DNA of 58,976 nucleotides from Acidobacteriota bacterium (GTDB lineage Bacteria; Acidobacteriota; Terriglobia; Terriglobales; Acidobacteriaceae). The DNA is taken from assembly GCA_019351975.1 (NCBI GenBank), contig JABBOG010000023.1, positions 1 to 58,976 on the forward strand, read 5' to 3'. Both the position numbers and the translations under genes were made by a program. The stretch's first letter is position 1; every line of letters begins with the position of its first letter. Below are positions 28,136 to 36,590 of the stretch, in pieces. A model generated the notes under the pieces. It did no database searches, was not told the origin of the DNA, and saw only the letters and a program-made list of their open reading frames with translations.

Positions 28136-28169
28136 AAAACCAAAAGCTCGCCAGCCGGAGCCAGCGAGC
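28136..28169 (-). terminator. Terminator of the TonB-receptor gene
   Basis: On the minus strand, 20 bases after the TAG stop, a stem GCTCGC...GCGAGC extended by wobble pairs closes on a 4-base loop (hairpin 28146-28169) and is followed by TTTTGGTTTTGG. This fits rho-independent termination. The same hairpin occurs at 18354-18377 within the duplicated copy. Confidence 0.75.
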
Positions 28170-28301
28170 CTGCCCCTCAGCCTCGCCTCTAAAAGTAGAA
28201 CGAAGTCTGCAGCGTAATCCGCCGCACCGCACTGTCTGTCGTAAACGGCTGTCCGTTGATCTGCGTCGATTGCCCAAAGAACGGCGACGTCAACTGCCCC
28301 T
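28142..28301 (-). repeat. 160-bp direct repeat, original copy
   Basis: Covers the terminator and final 36 codons of the TonB-receptor gene and matches 18350-18509 in the same orientation with three visible substitutions and no gaps. The constant offset is 9,792 bases. It appears to be the source copy because it is continuous with an intact gene. Recombination between the two copies would delete the 9.8 kb between them. Confidence 0.92.
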
Positions 28302-31140
28302 GCGGCGTCCCCAGGTCTTCGTTATTGAACAGGTTCTGCACCTGCAACCCAAACGACAGGTTATACCGTCGGCCACTGCTCACCTCCCCGCCAAAGTGCC
28401 CCGGTCCGCCGTGCCCATGTCCTCCAGGCCCGCCACCCGGTCCGCCCATGCCTCCGCCGCCAGCTCTCGCCAGCTTCGCTCCAAACCCGAACGTCTTCGT
28501 CAACCTGAAGTTGAACGTAAACAGCGCCGGCCCCGTGCAATAGTTGATCGGCACAATCGCCGCTCCTGGCGTCTGATATCCCGGCTGCGCAAACGTCCCG
28601 CATCCCGGAATCGTCTTCACATAATCCCCGTTCGTCGCAGTCACCGCCGACGCGGGCACGAGATACGGCCGCGCATTGAAAAACGAATCGTTATATGTGT
28701 CCTCGCCTGTCGTAATGTTGTACGGATCACCACTCTGCGCAATCATGAACGGGCTAAGCTGAAACAGCTTCGGCAGTGCAATCGAACCCGCCATAAACAG
28801 CCGGTTACGCACATCGAACGTCGTCCGCCCATAGTCCGCATGGATGTTGCCCGGCGTCGAAATGTCCGCGCCCTGCCCCGACGTATCGCCATTCACCGAG
28901 TTCAGCGCATAGTACCCAAACAGCGAAATCCCCTTCGCCGTCTGCACATGCGCATGCAACACCAGCTGGTTCTGCGTGAACGCGCCCTCGCTGAAATACT
29001 GATAATGCGCCGTCGATAACAACGGGTTCGCAAAGTCATACCCGATATTCTGCGTCACCAACTGGTGCACACCCTGCGAGTGGATATACGTCGCGGAGAT
29101 CGTTCCGCTATGTCCCACCTGCTGGTCCACTCCCCCCGCAAACTCCACCACGTACGGCGACTCAAGATTCGGCACAGCCGTATACGTCGTCTGCGTCGAC
29201 GCCGATGCGTTGCACGCCGTCACCAGGTCGGTCGTCACGCTCGGATTGCATCCCGCTCCCGGATTCTCCTCGGTATACACCGTCTCGTTCACGCCATTCT
29301 CCTGCTCAAGAACAAGAATGTGCGCCTGCGAGAACCGCCGGTAGAAAATTCCAAACCCGCCGCGCAGCACCGTCTTCGGCGCTCCCTTCCCGCTGAACAA
29401 GCCATAGTTCACCGCCGCGCGCGGTGCAAAATTCTTGTACGCCGAAAGATGATTCTGCACCTCATAACGCAGCCCATAGCTGATCGTCATATTCGGCCGC
29501 GGCTTCCAGTCCGTCTCCGCATACGGCTCAAAGTCCAGGTACACGTCCCCGATCTTGTGGTTGTTCACCGTCGTAAACGTGAACTGGCTCGGCGTCCCCG
29601 TCTGGTAGCTGTTGTTCGTGCACGGCGCGGCCGCCGTCGGTGTGCAGGCCGTCGGTGTCAGAGACGAATACGTGAACGTTCCATTCGTATTGTTCTGCGT
29701 ATCCTCCGCCTCGCGCGTGATCCTCATCCGCGTCCCGAAACGCACAAAATTCTTCTTCAACTGCAGCGAGTTGTAGCTCTGGATCTCAAAATGATCCTGA
29801 TGATCGCTCAGGTTCTGCCCCGTATATCCGCCACCCGTAAACGATCCCTCCACAGCCAGCGTCGGCGCCGAGCTCAACGCCGTCGTCTGCGTATGCTCCC
29901 GCTCATACTCGAACCGCGTCTCGCTGATCAGGTGCGGATTGAACGTCTCCGTATCGCTCATCTGCAAAATATTGCTCAGCGAGCTCAGGTTGTATCCCGC
30001 CGTCGGCAGCGTCAGATCTCCCAGCCCCGCATTCGTCGAGATATTGTTCACATACTGGTACCGCGTCGTCAGCACGTTCCTCGAACCGATCGCCAGGTCC
30101 ACCCGCGGATTGATGTCCATCCTCCGCTGCGGATAATACGTCGACACCACATAGGTCGTCGCCACGCATCCCGTCACATTCGGCGGTACGCACACCGTCG
30201 TCGGACTCGACGGCAGCGCCAGAATATTCGCATCCGTCACCTCATCCTGCTGAATCTGCCGGTACGTCGATCCAAAGTTATACGAAGCCAGCTTGCTCAG
30301 CGGTCCCGTCAAATTCCCAAAGAAAAACAGGATGTGATACGGCGGCTGATACCCCTTCGCCAACGGGTCCACCGTATTGAACTGCGATGCGTTTCCGTCA
30401 ACCTGCACATTTCCATGCAGCTGGTCCGTTCCCGGCTTCGTAAACACCTCGATCCGACCATAGCCCAGCTGGTCATACTCCGCCGAAAACGGATTCTGGT
30501 TCACCCGCACCTCGCGGATCGACGACTTCGGCGGTAACTGCCCGCCCGTAAATCCGTCCACATAAATCTGTCCGCCCGCCGGTCCCGCCGACGGTCCCGC
30601 CAGCGCCGACAACTCATCCGACAGCTCATTCGGATCATCCGACAGCGCCTCCAGGTCCTTCCCCGTAATCACCACCGCACTCTGGTTCGAATCCGGGTCC
30701 ACACTCAACTGCACCCTGTCGTTCGCCTGCACCGTCACCACATCCGACTGCACGCCGATCTGCAGCTTCGCATCCAGCGTCGAGCTCGCCGCCGCCGGCA
30801 CCACCGCATTCGGCACCGAGTACGACGCAAACCCTGGCATCGTCACCAAAACCTTGTACGCCCCCGGCTTCACCACCACGCTATACGTTCCATCCGACCC
30901 CGACTTCGCCACCATCGGACGCCCCGAACTCGGCGTCAGCGTCACCGTCGCTCCCGGAATCAACTCCCCGTCCGGGTCCGTAATCACTCCATGCACCCGC
31001 GTCCCACTCACCGCCGCCACCGTTCCCCCCACCGCAGCCTTCTGCGTCTGCGCCGCCACAACTCCCGTCAGCACCACGCTCAGCATCGCTGACCCAACCC
31101 ACCGAAACATCATCCGTCTCCTGCCATCCGCCACTGCCAT
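28189..31140 (-). CDS. TonB-dependent receptor, Oar-like, with carboxypeptidase-regulatory domain
   Basis: A 983-residue outer-membrane protein. A signal peptide (MLSVVLTGVVAAQTQ) is followed by a carboxypeptidase-regulatory-like beta-sandwich (VHGVITDPDGELIPGATVTL to about residue 125), a plug domain (…ALAGPSAGPAGGQIYVDGF, IREVRVNQNPFSAEYDQLG) and a long beta-barrel ending in TLQTSFYF, with the terminal Phe expected of an outer-membrane barrel. A Gly/His-rich loop (GGGGMGGPGGGPGGHGHGG) lies near the C-terminus. Such receptors import or bind large substrates; which one is unknown. GAGGAG lies 5 bases before ATG 31140. It follows a DUF5666 protein gene by 81 bases in the same direction, and its 3' end is duplicated at 18350-18509. 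Confidence 0.88.
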   Translation of the reverse strand: MAVADGRRRMMFRWVGSAMLSVVLTGVVAAQTQKAAVGGTVAAVSGTRVHGVITDPDGELIPGATVTLTPSSGRPMVAKSGSDGTYSVVVKPGAYKVLVTMPGFASYSVPNAVVPAAASSTLDAKLQIGVQSDVVTVQANDRVQLSVDPDSNQSAVVITGKDLEALSDDPNELSDELSALAGPSAGPAGGQIYVDGFTGGQLPPKSSIREVRVNQNPFSAEYDQLGYGRIEVFTKPGTDQLHGNVQVDGNASQFNTVDPLAKGYQPPYHILFFFGNLTGPLSKLASYNFGSTYRQIQQDEVTDANILALPSSPTTVCVPPNVTGCVATTYVVSTYYPQRRMDINPRVDLAIGSRNVLTTRYQYVNNISTNAGLGDLTLPTAGYNLSSLSNILQMSDTETFNPHLISETRFEYEREHTQTTALSSAPTLAVEGSFTGGGYTGQNLSDHQDHFEIQSYNSLQLKKNFVRFGTRMRITREAEDTQNNTNGTFTYSSLTPTACTPTAAAPCTNNSYQTGTPSQFTFTTVNNHKIGDVYLDFEPYAETDWKPRPNMTISYGLRYEVQNHLSAYKNFAPRAAVNYGLFSGKGAPKTVLRGGFGIFYRRFSQAHILVLEQENGVNETVYTEENPGAGCNPSVTTDLVTACNASASTQTTYTAVPNLESPYVVEFAGGVDQQVGHSGTISATYIHSQGVHQLVTQNIGYDFANPLLSTAHYQYFSEGAFTQNQLVLHAHVQTAKGISLFGYYALNSVNGDTSGQGADISTPGNIHADYGRTTFDVRNRLFMAGSIALPKLFQLSPFMIAQSGDPYNITTGEDTYNDSFFNARPYLVPASAVTATNGDYVKTIPGCGTFAQPGYQTPGAAIVPINYCTGPALFTFNFRLTKTFGFGAKLARAGGGGMGGPGGGPGGHGHGGPGHFGGEVSSGRRYNLSFGLQVQNLFNNEDLGTPQGQLTSPFFGQSTQINGQPFTTDSAVRRITLQTSFYF

Positions 31141-31221
31141 CCGTACTCCTCTACCTTCCCTGAATCACATCCTCAAGCCATGAACCAAACACCGCATCGA
31201 TCCTGCAAGCCTTCTCAAACC

Positions 31222-32430
31222 TCAGCGCTGCGGCCCTGCATCACCGCCGCCACCGCCGCCCTCACCCTCACCGCCGCCCACACTCCACGGCGACAGCGTC
31301 ATCGACCGCCCCGCCGGCGACGCCGTCAAGATCGGATCCACGCCCACCAGCAGCGTCACCGCCGTCGGATCACCCACCCCATCCACCGGCGAGCTCGCCA
31401 CGATCATCACCGCGTCCCCCGCCTTCAGCCCAGCCAGCGTCTCCGTCGGCAGCCGCGACAGCATCTTCGACAAGTCCATCCCCGCCCGTCCCTCCCGCTC
31501 AACTCCTGCAGCCGGCCCCTGGTCCTCGCGCCTCTCCGGCCCTATGCCGCCCGCACCTGCTGCCGCACCTGTGCCGCCCGCACCTGCCGCGCCAGCGCCA
31601 TGCGCCTCTCCCCCAGCTGCTCCGCCCTTCATCTGCATCGCAATGCGCTGCGCCAGCATCGGGGGAATCCGCCGCACATCACTCCCCGCCGTCACCGCCA
31701 CCGTCACACCCTTCTTCGTCTTCAAGTCCTTCAGCGTCACTGTGCCCGCCGCCGCATTCACCGCCGTCAGCAGCCCCGAGTAGTTCTCAAAGCTCCCCGC
31801 CACCACCTCATCCGCCGTAATCGTTCCCCCGTCCGCCGATCTCGTCCCACGCACCCGCAGCTGGTCTCCCACCCGTATCGCCCCCATCGAACTCACCTTC
31901 GCGTCCGCATAGCTCACCGACCCCTTCGCATACCGCTTCACCACCGTCTGCGGCGTCATCACCACCGTCACCTGCTTCAGCCCGCTCGCAATCACCACCT
32001 TCCCCGCCGCCGCGTCCACCGACGTCACAATCCCCCCTCCCCCCTTCGCCCACGCCGCGCCCTCTTCCTCATGCGTCTGCGCAATCGCCTGCGCCTTCAT
32101 CAAAATCACCCGCTGCGCCGTCATCGGAGCACCATCCGCGCCCGCCGCGCCAATCACCAGCACCTTGTCACCCACAGCCACATCCGCCAGCGTCCCATCC
32201 GTCGCCGACTTCAAATCCTTGCTCCCCGGAGCCACCACCTGCACCTTCACCGTCGCAGGCACCGTCACCACCACTTCCTGCCCTGCCGCCGTCGTCAGCG
32301 TCAGCCCCGCCGCATCCGTGGCCTTCACCGTCCCCGCCTGGTGCGCTGCAGCCTGCGCAACCATCGGCACCGTCGGCATCGTCGCCAACCCAACCGCCAT
32401 CACCGCCGCACCTGCCGTAGCAAATCGCAT
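31222..32430 (-). CDS. Secreted DUF5666-repeat protein
   Basis: About 402 residues with a signal peptide (FATAGAAVMAVGLATMPTVP) and several DUF5666-like modules. Each pairs a strand such as GTVKATDAAGLTLTTAAGQ with a VGDKVLVIG or VGDQLRVRG turn, at roughly residues 30-95, 115-180 and 200-260. An Ala/Gly-rich linker (AAGGEAHGAGAAGAGG) precedes a last module. Likely periplasmic or surface-exposed; the molecular role of DUF5666 is not known to me. ATG 32430 is preferred over upstream frame because it starts the signal peptide and has AGAAGAG upstream. It sits directly ahead of the TonB receptor and may assist it. Confidence 0.72.
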   Translation of the reverse strand: MRFATAGAAVMAVGLATMPTVPMVAQAAAHQAGTVKATDAAGLTLTTAAGQEVVVTVPATVKVQVVAPGSKDLKSATDGTLADVAVGDKVLVIGAAGADGAPMTAQRVILMKAQAIAQTHEEEGAAWAKGGGGIVTSVDAAAGKVVIASGLKQVTVVMTPQTVVKRYAKGSVSYADAKVSSMGAIRVGDQLRVRGTRSADGGTITADEVVAGSFENYSGLLTAVNAAAGTVTLKDLKTKKGVTVAVTAGSDVRRIPPMLAQRIAMQMKGGAAGGEAHGAGAAGAGGTGAAAGAGGIGPERREDQGPAAGVEREGRAGMDLSKMLSRLPTETLAGLKAGDAVMIVASSPVDGVGDPTAVTLLVGVDPILTASPAGRSMTLSPWSVGGGEGEGGGGGGDAGPQR

Positions 32431-32683
32431 CGCAACTCTTCTCTTGAACCTAAGCTCGATATCTGCCGCAACTCCCTCACAAAACAAACACTCGGAAAAG
32501 CCAATCCACGCACCCGCGAACGCAGATCCCTCAACCGCACGCCTGTCTCCGCGAAAGCCTTACCCAGCGAGACACACAACCCAAACTCAAATCGTCTGCT
32601 CGTTATACGAACCACCCACTCAAAAGTTTCTCCCGGAAGATCTTTTTCACCACCAGAGAAATATCCCCAAAGAAACCCTCACC

Positions 32684-34684
32684 CTACGGCAGCTCCGCCC
32701 CATCCGCCACCGGCAGCTCCAGGTGCGAGGGATAATTCGCCGCCCCATACACCGACACCGTCTCCGCCTCATACGCGCTCGCCGGTGCCGTCATGATGTT
32801 CTCCACATACGTCTGCGGGTTCCGGTCATACAGCGGAAACCACGTCGACTGCACCTCCACCATCATCCGGTGCCCCTTCAAAAACGTGTGGTCTACACCA
32901 TGCAGGCTCCACTTGTACTCCACAACCTCGCCCGTCTTCACCGCCTCTGGCGCGCTGAAGCTCTTCCTGTACCGCCCCCGGAAGATCTCCTCGCCCACCA
33001 TCAGCTCATATCCTCCGCCACCTCCGCCCGTTCCCGCCGCATCCTCCGTCGTCACCCCCGTCGCATCCTGCGGATACACATCGATCAGCTTCACAATCCA
33101 GTCCGCATCCGTCCCCGTCGTCGCTCCAAAGACGTCCGCGCCCACATCCCCCGTCACCGTCACATCGCCGGTCAGCACCGGCGTCTCAAAGTTCGCCAGG
33201 TCCTTCCGCCCGCTCACAAACCTCTGGTCCTCCGCCAGCCACGTCCTCCACGTCGACCCCTCACCATACGTCGACTGGATCGGCCTGTGCCGATACGGCA
33301 CCGGGTCCGCCGGATCGCTCACATACGCCGCCGCCGTCACGTTGTACTGCCCCGTCGGCGCCTTAAAGCTCAGCTTGCCCCCCGGTTCCAGATACGCTCT
33401 CACCGCATGAAAACCCTCCTTCGGCGGCCACACCGGATACCTGTGCCACTGGTTCTCTCCCGTCCTGAAGCTCGCCGTATCCTGCAGCCCAAACCCCGGC
33501 TTACCCTTCAGGTAGTACTCGAAAAACGGTGCCTCCAGCTCATTCCTGTAATACTCGCCCGTCTTCTGCCCATCGAACGTCACCGTCCCGAACTTCCCGC
33601 CCAGCTGGTCTCCCGCCCCATGCGACCACCCACCGTGATTCCACGGCCCAAGCACCAGGAACACCTTGTGCAGCGGATCATTCGCCTTCTCATTCGCCCG
33701 CAGCGCCGCATACTCCGCCTGCGTCCCCCACATATCCTCCTGGTCCCAATACCCTCCCACCTCCAGCGTCGGAACCTCCGGTTTGGTCAACCGCCGCTCC
33801 ACCGCCATGTCCTGCCAGAACTTCGTATACGCCGGCTCCGACAAAAACATATTCGCCGTCGGCAGCTTCGTCATCCCCGCCGCCGCCGCCGCTCCCGCAA
33901 AGTTCACATGGTCCAGAAAAAACTTGTACTGGTCTTCCTTCGAACTCACCACACCGTCCGTCTTCTGTGCCTCCATCTCCTGCACATAGTCGAACCCATA
34001 CGTCTCCCGGAACGCCCCATTATGGAAGAAATCATCCCCCACCCAGATGTCCGTCATCGGAGCCTGCGGCGAGATCGCTTTCACCGCCGGGTCTGCATCG
34101 ATCCCCGCCATCATCGCCAGAAACCCCGGATAGCTCACCCCCAGCACGCCTACCTTGCCGTTATTGTTCGGCACATGCTTCAGCAGCCACTCCACCGTGT
34201 CCCGCGTGTCCGTCGTCTCGTCCACATCCCGTTTCGTCGCGTGTTCCACCACAGGCCGGTTCATCACAAACTGCCCGCCCGATTCGTACCGCCCACGAAT
34301 ATCCTGATACACAAAGATGTACCCGCTCGTCGCCAGCGCCTGCTTCGTCAGCTCCACGCTCGCCTTCGAGTTCCCATCCACCCCATACGGCGTCCGCTCC
34401 ATCAAAAACGGCAGCTTCTCCCCATGCTTCTCGCTCCCCACCGGGCGAAAGATCACCGTATGCAGCTTCACCCCATCGCGCACCGGAATCATCACCTCGC
34501 TGCGCACATACTCCGGCCCGGTATACGCCTTCAGCGCCGCCGCAACGTCAGCCTTCTGCGCACGCGCAGCAACGGACGGAGACGCCGGAGCTCCAGCCGC
34601 TGGCATCGTCTGTGCAAAGCCGAAACCGCCCAGCCCAGCCACAACAAACAACCCAACCGCAGCCGACAGCTTCGCTCCGCGCAT
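32684..34684 (-). CDS. Secreted CocE/NonD-family hydrolase
   Basis: About 666 residues of the cocaine-esterase / glutaryl-7-ACA-acylase / X-Pro dipeptidyl-peptidase family. After a signal peptide (LSAAVGLFVVAGLGGFGFAQ) come the alpha/beta-hydrolase core with YIFVYQDIRGRYESGG, the nucleophile Ser in GVLGVSYPGFLAMM, the Asp region YWDQEDMWG, and the His in GPWNHGGWSHG; a C-terminal jelly-roll follows. It hydrolyses ester or amide bonds, with the substrate not predictable. ATG 34684 has GGAG 7 bases upstream; a GTG two codons earlier is also open. It precedes the DUF5666 gene by about 250 bases on the same strand and follows a CDGSH gene. Confidence 0.88.
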   Translation of the reverse strand: MRGAKLSAAVGLFVVAGLGGFGFAQTMPAAGAPASPSVAARAQKADVAAALKAYTGPEYVRSEVMIPVRDGVKLHTVIFRPVGSEKHGEKLPFLMERTPYGVDGNSKASVELTKQALATSGYIFVYQDIRGRYESGGQFVMNRPVVEHATKRDVDETTDTRDTVEWLLKHVPNNNGKVGVLGVSYPGFLAMMAGIDADPAVKAISPQAPMTDIWVGDDFFHNGAFRETYGFDYVQEMEAQKTDGVVSSKEDQYKFFLDHVNFAGAAAAAGMTKLPTANMFLSEPAYTKFWQDMAVERRLTKPEVPTLEVGGYWDQEDMWGTQAEYAALRANEKANDPLHKVFLVLGPWNHGGWSHGAGDQLGGKFGTVTFDGQKTGEYYRNELEAPFFEYYLKGKPGFGLQDTASFRTGENQWHRYPVWPPKEGFHAVRAYLEPGGKLSFKAPTGQYNVTAAAYVSDPADPVPYRHRPIQSTYGEGSTWRTWLAEDQRFVSGRKDLANFETPVLTGDVTVTGDVGADVFGATTGTDADWIVKLIDVYPQDATGVTTEDAAGTGGGGGGYELMVGEEIFRGRYRKSFSAPEAVKTGEVVEYKWSLHGVDHTFLKGHRMMVEVQSTWFPLYDRNPQTYVENIMTAPASAYEAETVSVYGAANYPSHLELPVADGAELP

Positions 34685-34733
34685 CCACACACTCCATCTC
34701 AGATTTAGTGATTCTGTTCGCGACGCACGCCGT

Positions 34734-34958
34734 TTAGGTCAGATTCCCCGCAGGACTCGTATTGCACTGCCATCCCTGCCGTGAGTGCGCTCCATCGCAG
34801 AACGGACGCTTCTCGCTCAACCCGCAGCGGCACAGGCTGATCGCCGGCTTGCCCGTCAGGTCCCACTCCTTGCCATCCGCATCCTTCAGCACAACGTGCC
34901 CTTCCACCCGCAGCGGCCCATTTGGACGCACCGTAATCACAACTGCCTCATCTGCCAT
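34734..34958 (-). CDS. CDGSH iron-sulfur domain protein
   Basis: A 74-residue protein whose C-terminal half has CRCGLSEKRPFCDGAH, the C-x-C...C-x3-H pattern that binds a redox-active 2Fe-2S cluster in CDGSH (mitoNEET-like) proteins. The N-terminal strand region IKVRPNGPLxV-like (VITVRPNGPLRVEGHV) is also typical of small bacterial members. ATG 34958 follows GGGAGGAG by 9 bases. The hydrolase start is about 50 bases downstream and a zinc-finger gene about 100 bases upstream, all on the minus strand. The role is probably electron transfer or redox sensing. Confidence 0.87.
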   Translation of the reverse strand: MADEAVVITVRPNGPLRVEGHVVLKDADGKEWDLTGKPAISLCRCGLSEKRPFCDGAHSRQGWQCNTSPAGNLT

Positions 34959-35015
34959 ATCGAAAAACTCCTCCCTGAAAGTTCCAGCATACCAGCGCCA
35001 CCCACTTCCTGCTCC

Positions 35016-35063
35016 CTAACCCCTCATCTCTAACCCCTCATCCCTAATCCCTAATCCCTAATC
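35016..35063. repeat. Short G-rich tandem array (TTAGGG-like on minus strand)
   Basis: On the plus strand two 14-base units of CTAACCCCTCATCY are followed by two CTAATCC units and a partial third. Read on the minus strand this is GATTAGGGATTAGGGATTAG followed by GGATGAGGGGTTAG-type units, giving about six closely spaced runs of three or four G. The array begins at the stop codon of the zinc-finger gene (35058-35060) and lies in its 3' region before the CDGSH gene. A G-quadruplex could form in the minus-strand DNA or RNA. Confidence 0.85.
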
Positions 35064-35330
35064 AAGGTCCACCATCACCTCATCCACAAAACACCATCCC
35101 CAATCCTCGCCCGGCTCCACCGATCGCATCACAGGATGCCCCACCGCCAGAAAGTGCTTCGTCGCGTGCTTGTTCTTCGACGAATCGCAGCACCCCACAT
35201 GCCCGCACACCAGGCACTCCCGCAGGTGCACCCACGAGTCGCCAAGCTTCAAACACTCCTCGCAGCCCTTCCTGTAACTCGCCCGCGCTCCCGCTACAGG
35301 TTCCAACCGATCAAAGTGATGACAGCTCAT
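35058..35330 (-). CDS. UBP-type zinc-finger protein
   Basis: About 90 residues forming a bacterial UBP-type zinc finger: CHHFDRLEPV, GCEECLKLGDSWVHLRECLV, CGHVGCCDSSKNKHATKHF and GHPVMRSVEPGEDWGWCFVD. The Cys/His ligands are complete. Related bacterial proteins are small, cytoplasmic and mostly uncharacterised; in eukaryotes the domain binds the ubiquitin C-terminus, but no ubiquitin system is implied here. ATG 35330 has GAGGAGGG 6 bases upstream and is preferred over an earlier in-frame start at 35417. The stop codon falls within the G-rich tandem array. Confidence 0.85.
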   Translation of the reverse strand: MSCHHFDRLEPVAGARASYRKGCEECLKLGDSWVHLRECLVCGHVGCCDSSKNKHATKHFLAVGHPVMRSVEPGEDWGWCFVDEVMVDLD

Positions 35331-35481
35331 CGAACACCCTCCTCTCGCCCGCGCTTCAATCTGCGAGCATCCCGCCGGGGCAACTCTACTCCACCCCTGC
35401 CGGCAGTTGTCCTCCAAAAACTACGGCCAAACCACTAACTCCGCCCGTATGCGCACGAACGCCGCCCGCATACGCACCAAC

Positions 35482-36234
35482 TCACCCATTCTCAGCCAAA
35501 CAATCCCGCTGCGCCGCCAATAGCTCCCGAATCCCAACCTCCGCCACATCCAGCATCTCGTTCAGCTGCGCCCGCGAATACGCCCCTTTTTCCGCCGTTG
35601 CCTGCGTCTCCACCAGCCCCCCATCGCTCGTCATCACCACATTCATATCCACCTCCGCACGCGAGTCCTCCTCGTACGCCAGATCCAGCAGCACCCTCCC
35701 ATCCACAATCCCAACACTCGTCGCAGCCACCATCTGCCGCATCGGCGACTCCTTCAACGTGCCTGCTTTCTGTAACTTACCCAGCGCCAGCGCCAACGCC
35801 GTGCAGGCTCCGGTAATCGCCGCAGTCCTCGTTCCACCATCTGCCTGCAGCACATCGCAGTCCAGAATCACCGTCCGCTCCCCCAGCAGCTTCATATCCA
35901 CAACGCTCCGCAGACTGCGCCCAATCAGCCGCTGAATCTCATGCGTCCGACCCCCAATCTTCCCCTTCTCTGCCTCTCTCGGACTGCGCGTCAGCGTCGC
36001 CCGCGGCAGCATCCCATACTCCGCCGTCACCCATCCCCGCCCCGAGTTCCGCATCCATCCCGGCACCCCATTCTCGATCGTTGCATTGCATAAAACCCTT
36101 GTAAAACCTACCTCAATCAGCACCGAACCCTCCGCCGTACCCACATATCCCGGCGTCAACTTCAGCTCTCGCGCACCATGCGCAGCCCTCCCTCCACTCC
36201 TGTACACCGCTTCAACCATACTCATACTGCCCAT
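35482..36234 (-). CDS. rph: Ribonuclease PH
   Basis: Phosphorolytic 3'-to-5' exoribonuclease that trims tRNA and other RNA 3' ends. About 250 residues with [20 protein letters not shown] (the RxDGR-like N-terminus), [20 protein letters not shown] (phosphate and metal site), and the [16 protein letters not shown] region. ATG 36234 is chosen as GAGG lies 8 bases upstream; ATGs three and five codons later are alternatives. The usual neighbours (rdgB/hemW) are absent. It reads away from the two-component module on the other side of a 356-base gap. Confidence 0.92.
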   Translation of the reverse strand: MGSMSMVEAVYRSGGRAAHGARELKLTPGYVGTAEGSVLIEVGFTRVLCNATIENGVPGWMRNSGRGWVTAEYGMLPRATLTRSPREAEKGKIGGRTHEIQRLIGRSLRSVVDMKLLGERTVILDCDVLQADGGTRTAAITGACTALALALGKLQKAGTLKESPMRQMVAATSVGIVDGRVLLDLAYEEDSRAEVDMNVVMTSDGGLVETQATAEKGAYSRAQLNEMLDVAEVGIRELLAAQRDCLAENG

Positions 36235-36590
36235 TATAGGAACCTCACCCCTCATCCAAACGGCTCCTGTGCAAACTTCACGCATTCCAACCTTAGAAAC
36301 CTCCAAAGATTTCCGCCCCACAGGTCTCCCGTTCCCTTAGGCTCCCATGTACACTCATCCCAACACTCTTAAACCACTTTCACCCTTGGGAATGCATCGA
36401 TCAGCCCAAATCGGAACAACGCTGCGGGCAATAGACCAACCCGGGAATCTCCCCAACACTTTTGTGCTACCGCGGTCAGAGATTAGACCAATCCAATGAA
36501 AAACTTACACATAGGTTCCACTTTGGCACCAGAAATGACTAGTACATTGCAGCAGTAAGAACGTCGCACCCACAAAATCGGAGATTCACC
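36235..36590. other. Divergent intergenic region, rph / two-component module
   Basis: Holds the promoters of rph (minus) and the kinase operon (plus). TTGGCAC at about 36520 resembles the upstream half of a sigma-54 promoter, but no TTGC follows at the required spacing, so I do not call one. No operator or terminator is evident. Confidence 0.4.

Noticed and set aside
28069-30537. Plus-strand Arg/His-rich open frames opposite the TonB receptor
   Set aside because: Mirror frames of the receptor with no ribosome binding sites and no recognisable domain.
32165-34708. 847-codon plus-strand open frame opposite the CocE/NonD hydrolase
   Set aside because: Arg/His/Pro-rich antisense frame; the minus strand encodes a well-formed hydrolase with signal peptide and catalytic motifs.
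36515-36590. Sigma-54 promoter upstream of the kinase gene (TTGGCAC near 36520)
   Set aside because: No TTGC or GC element follows at the fixed spacing required for a -24/-12 promoter.
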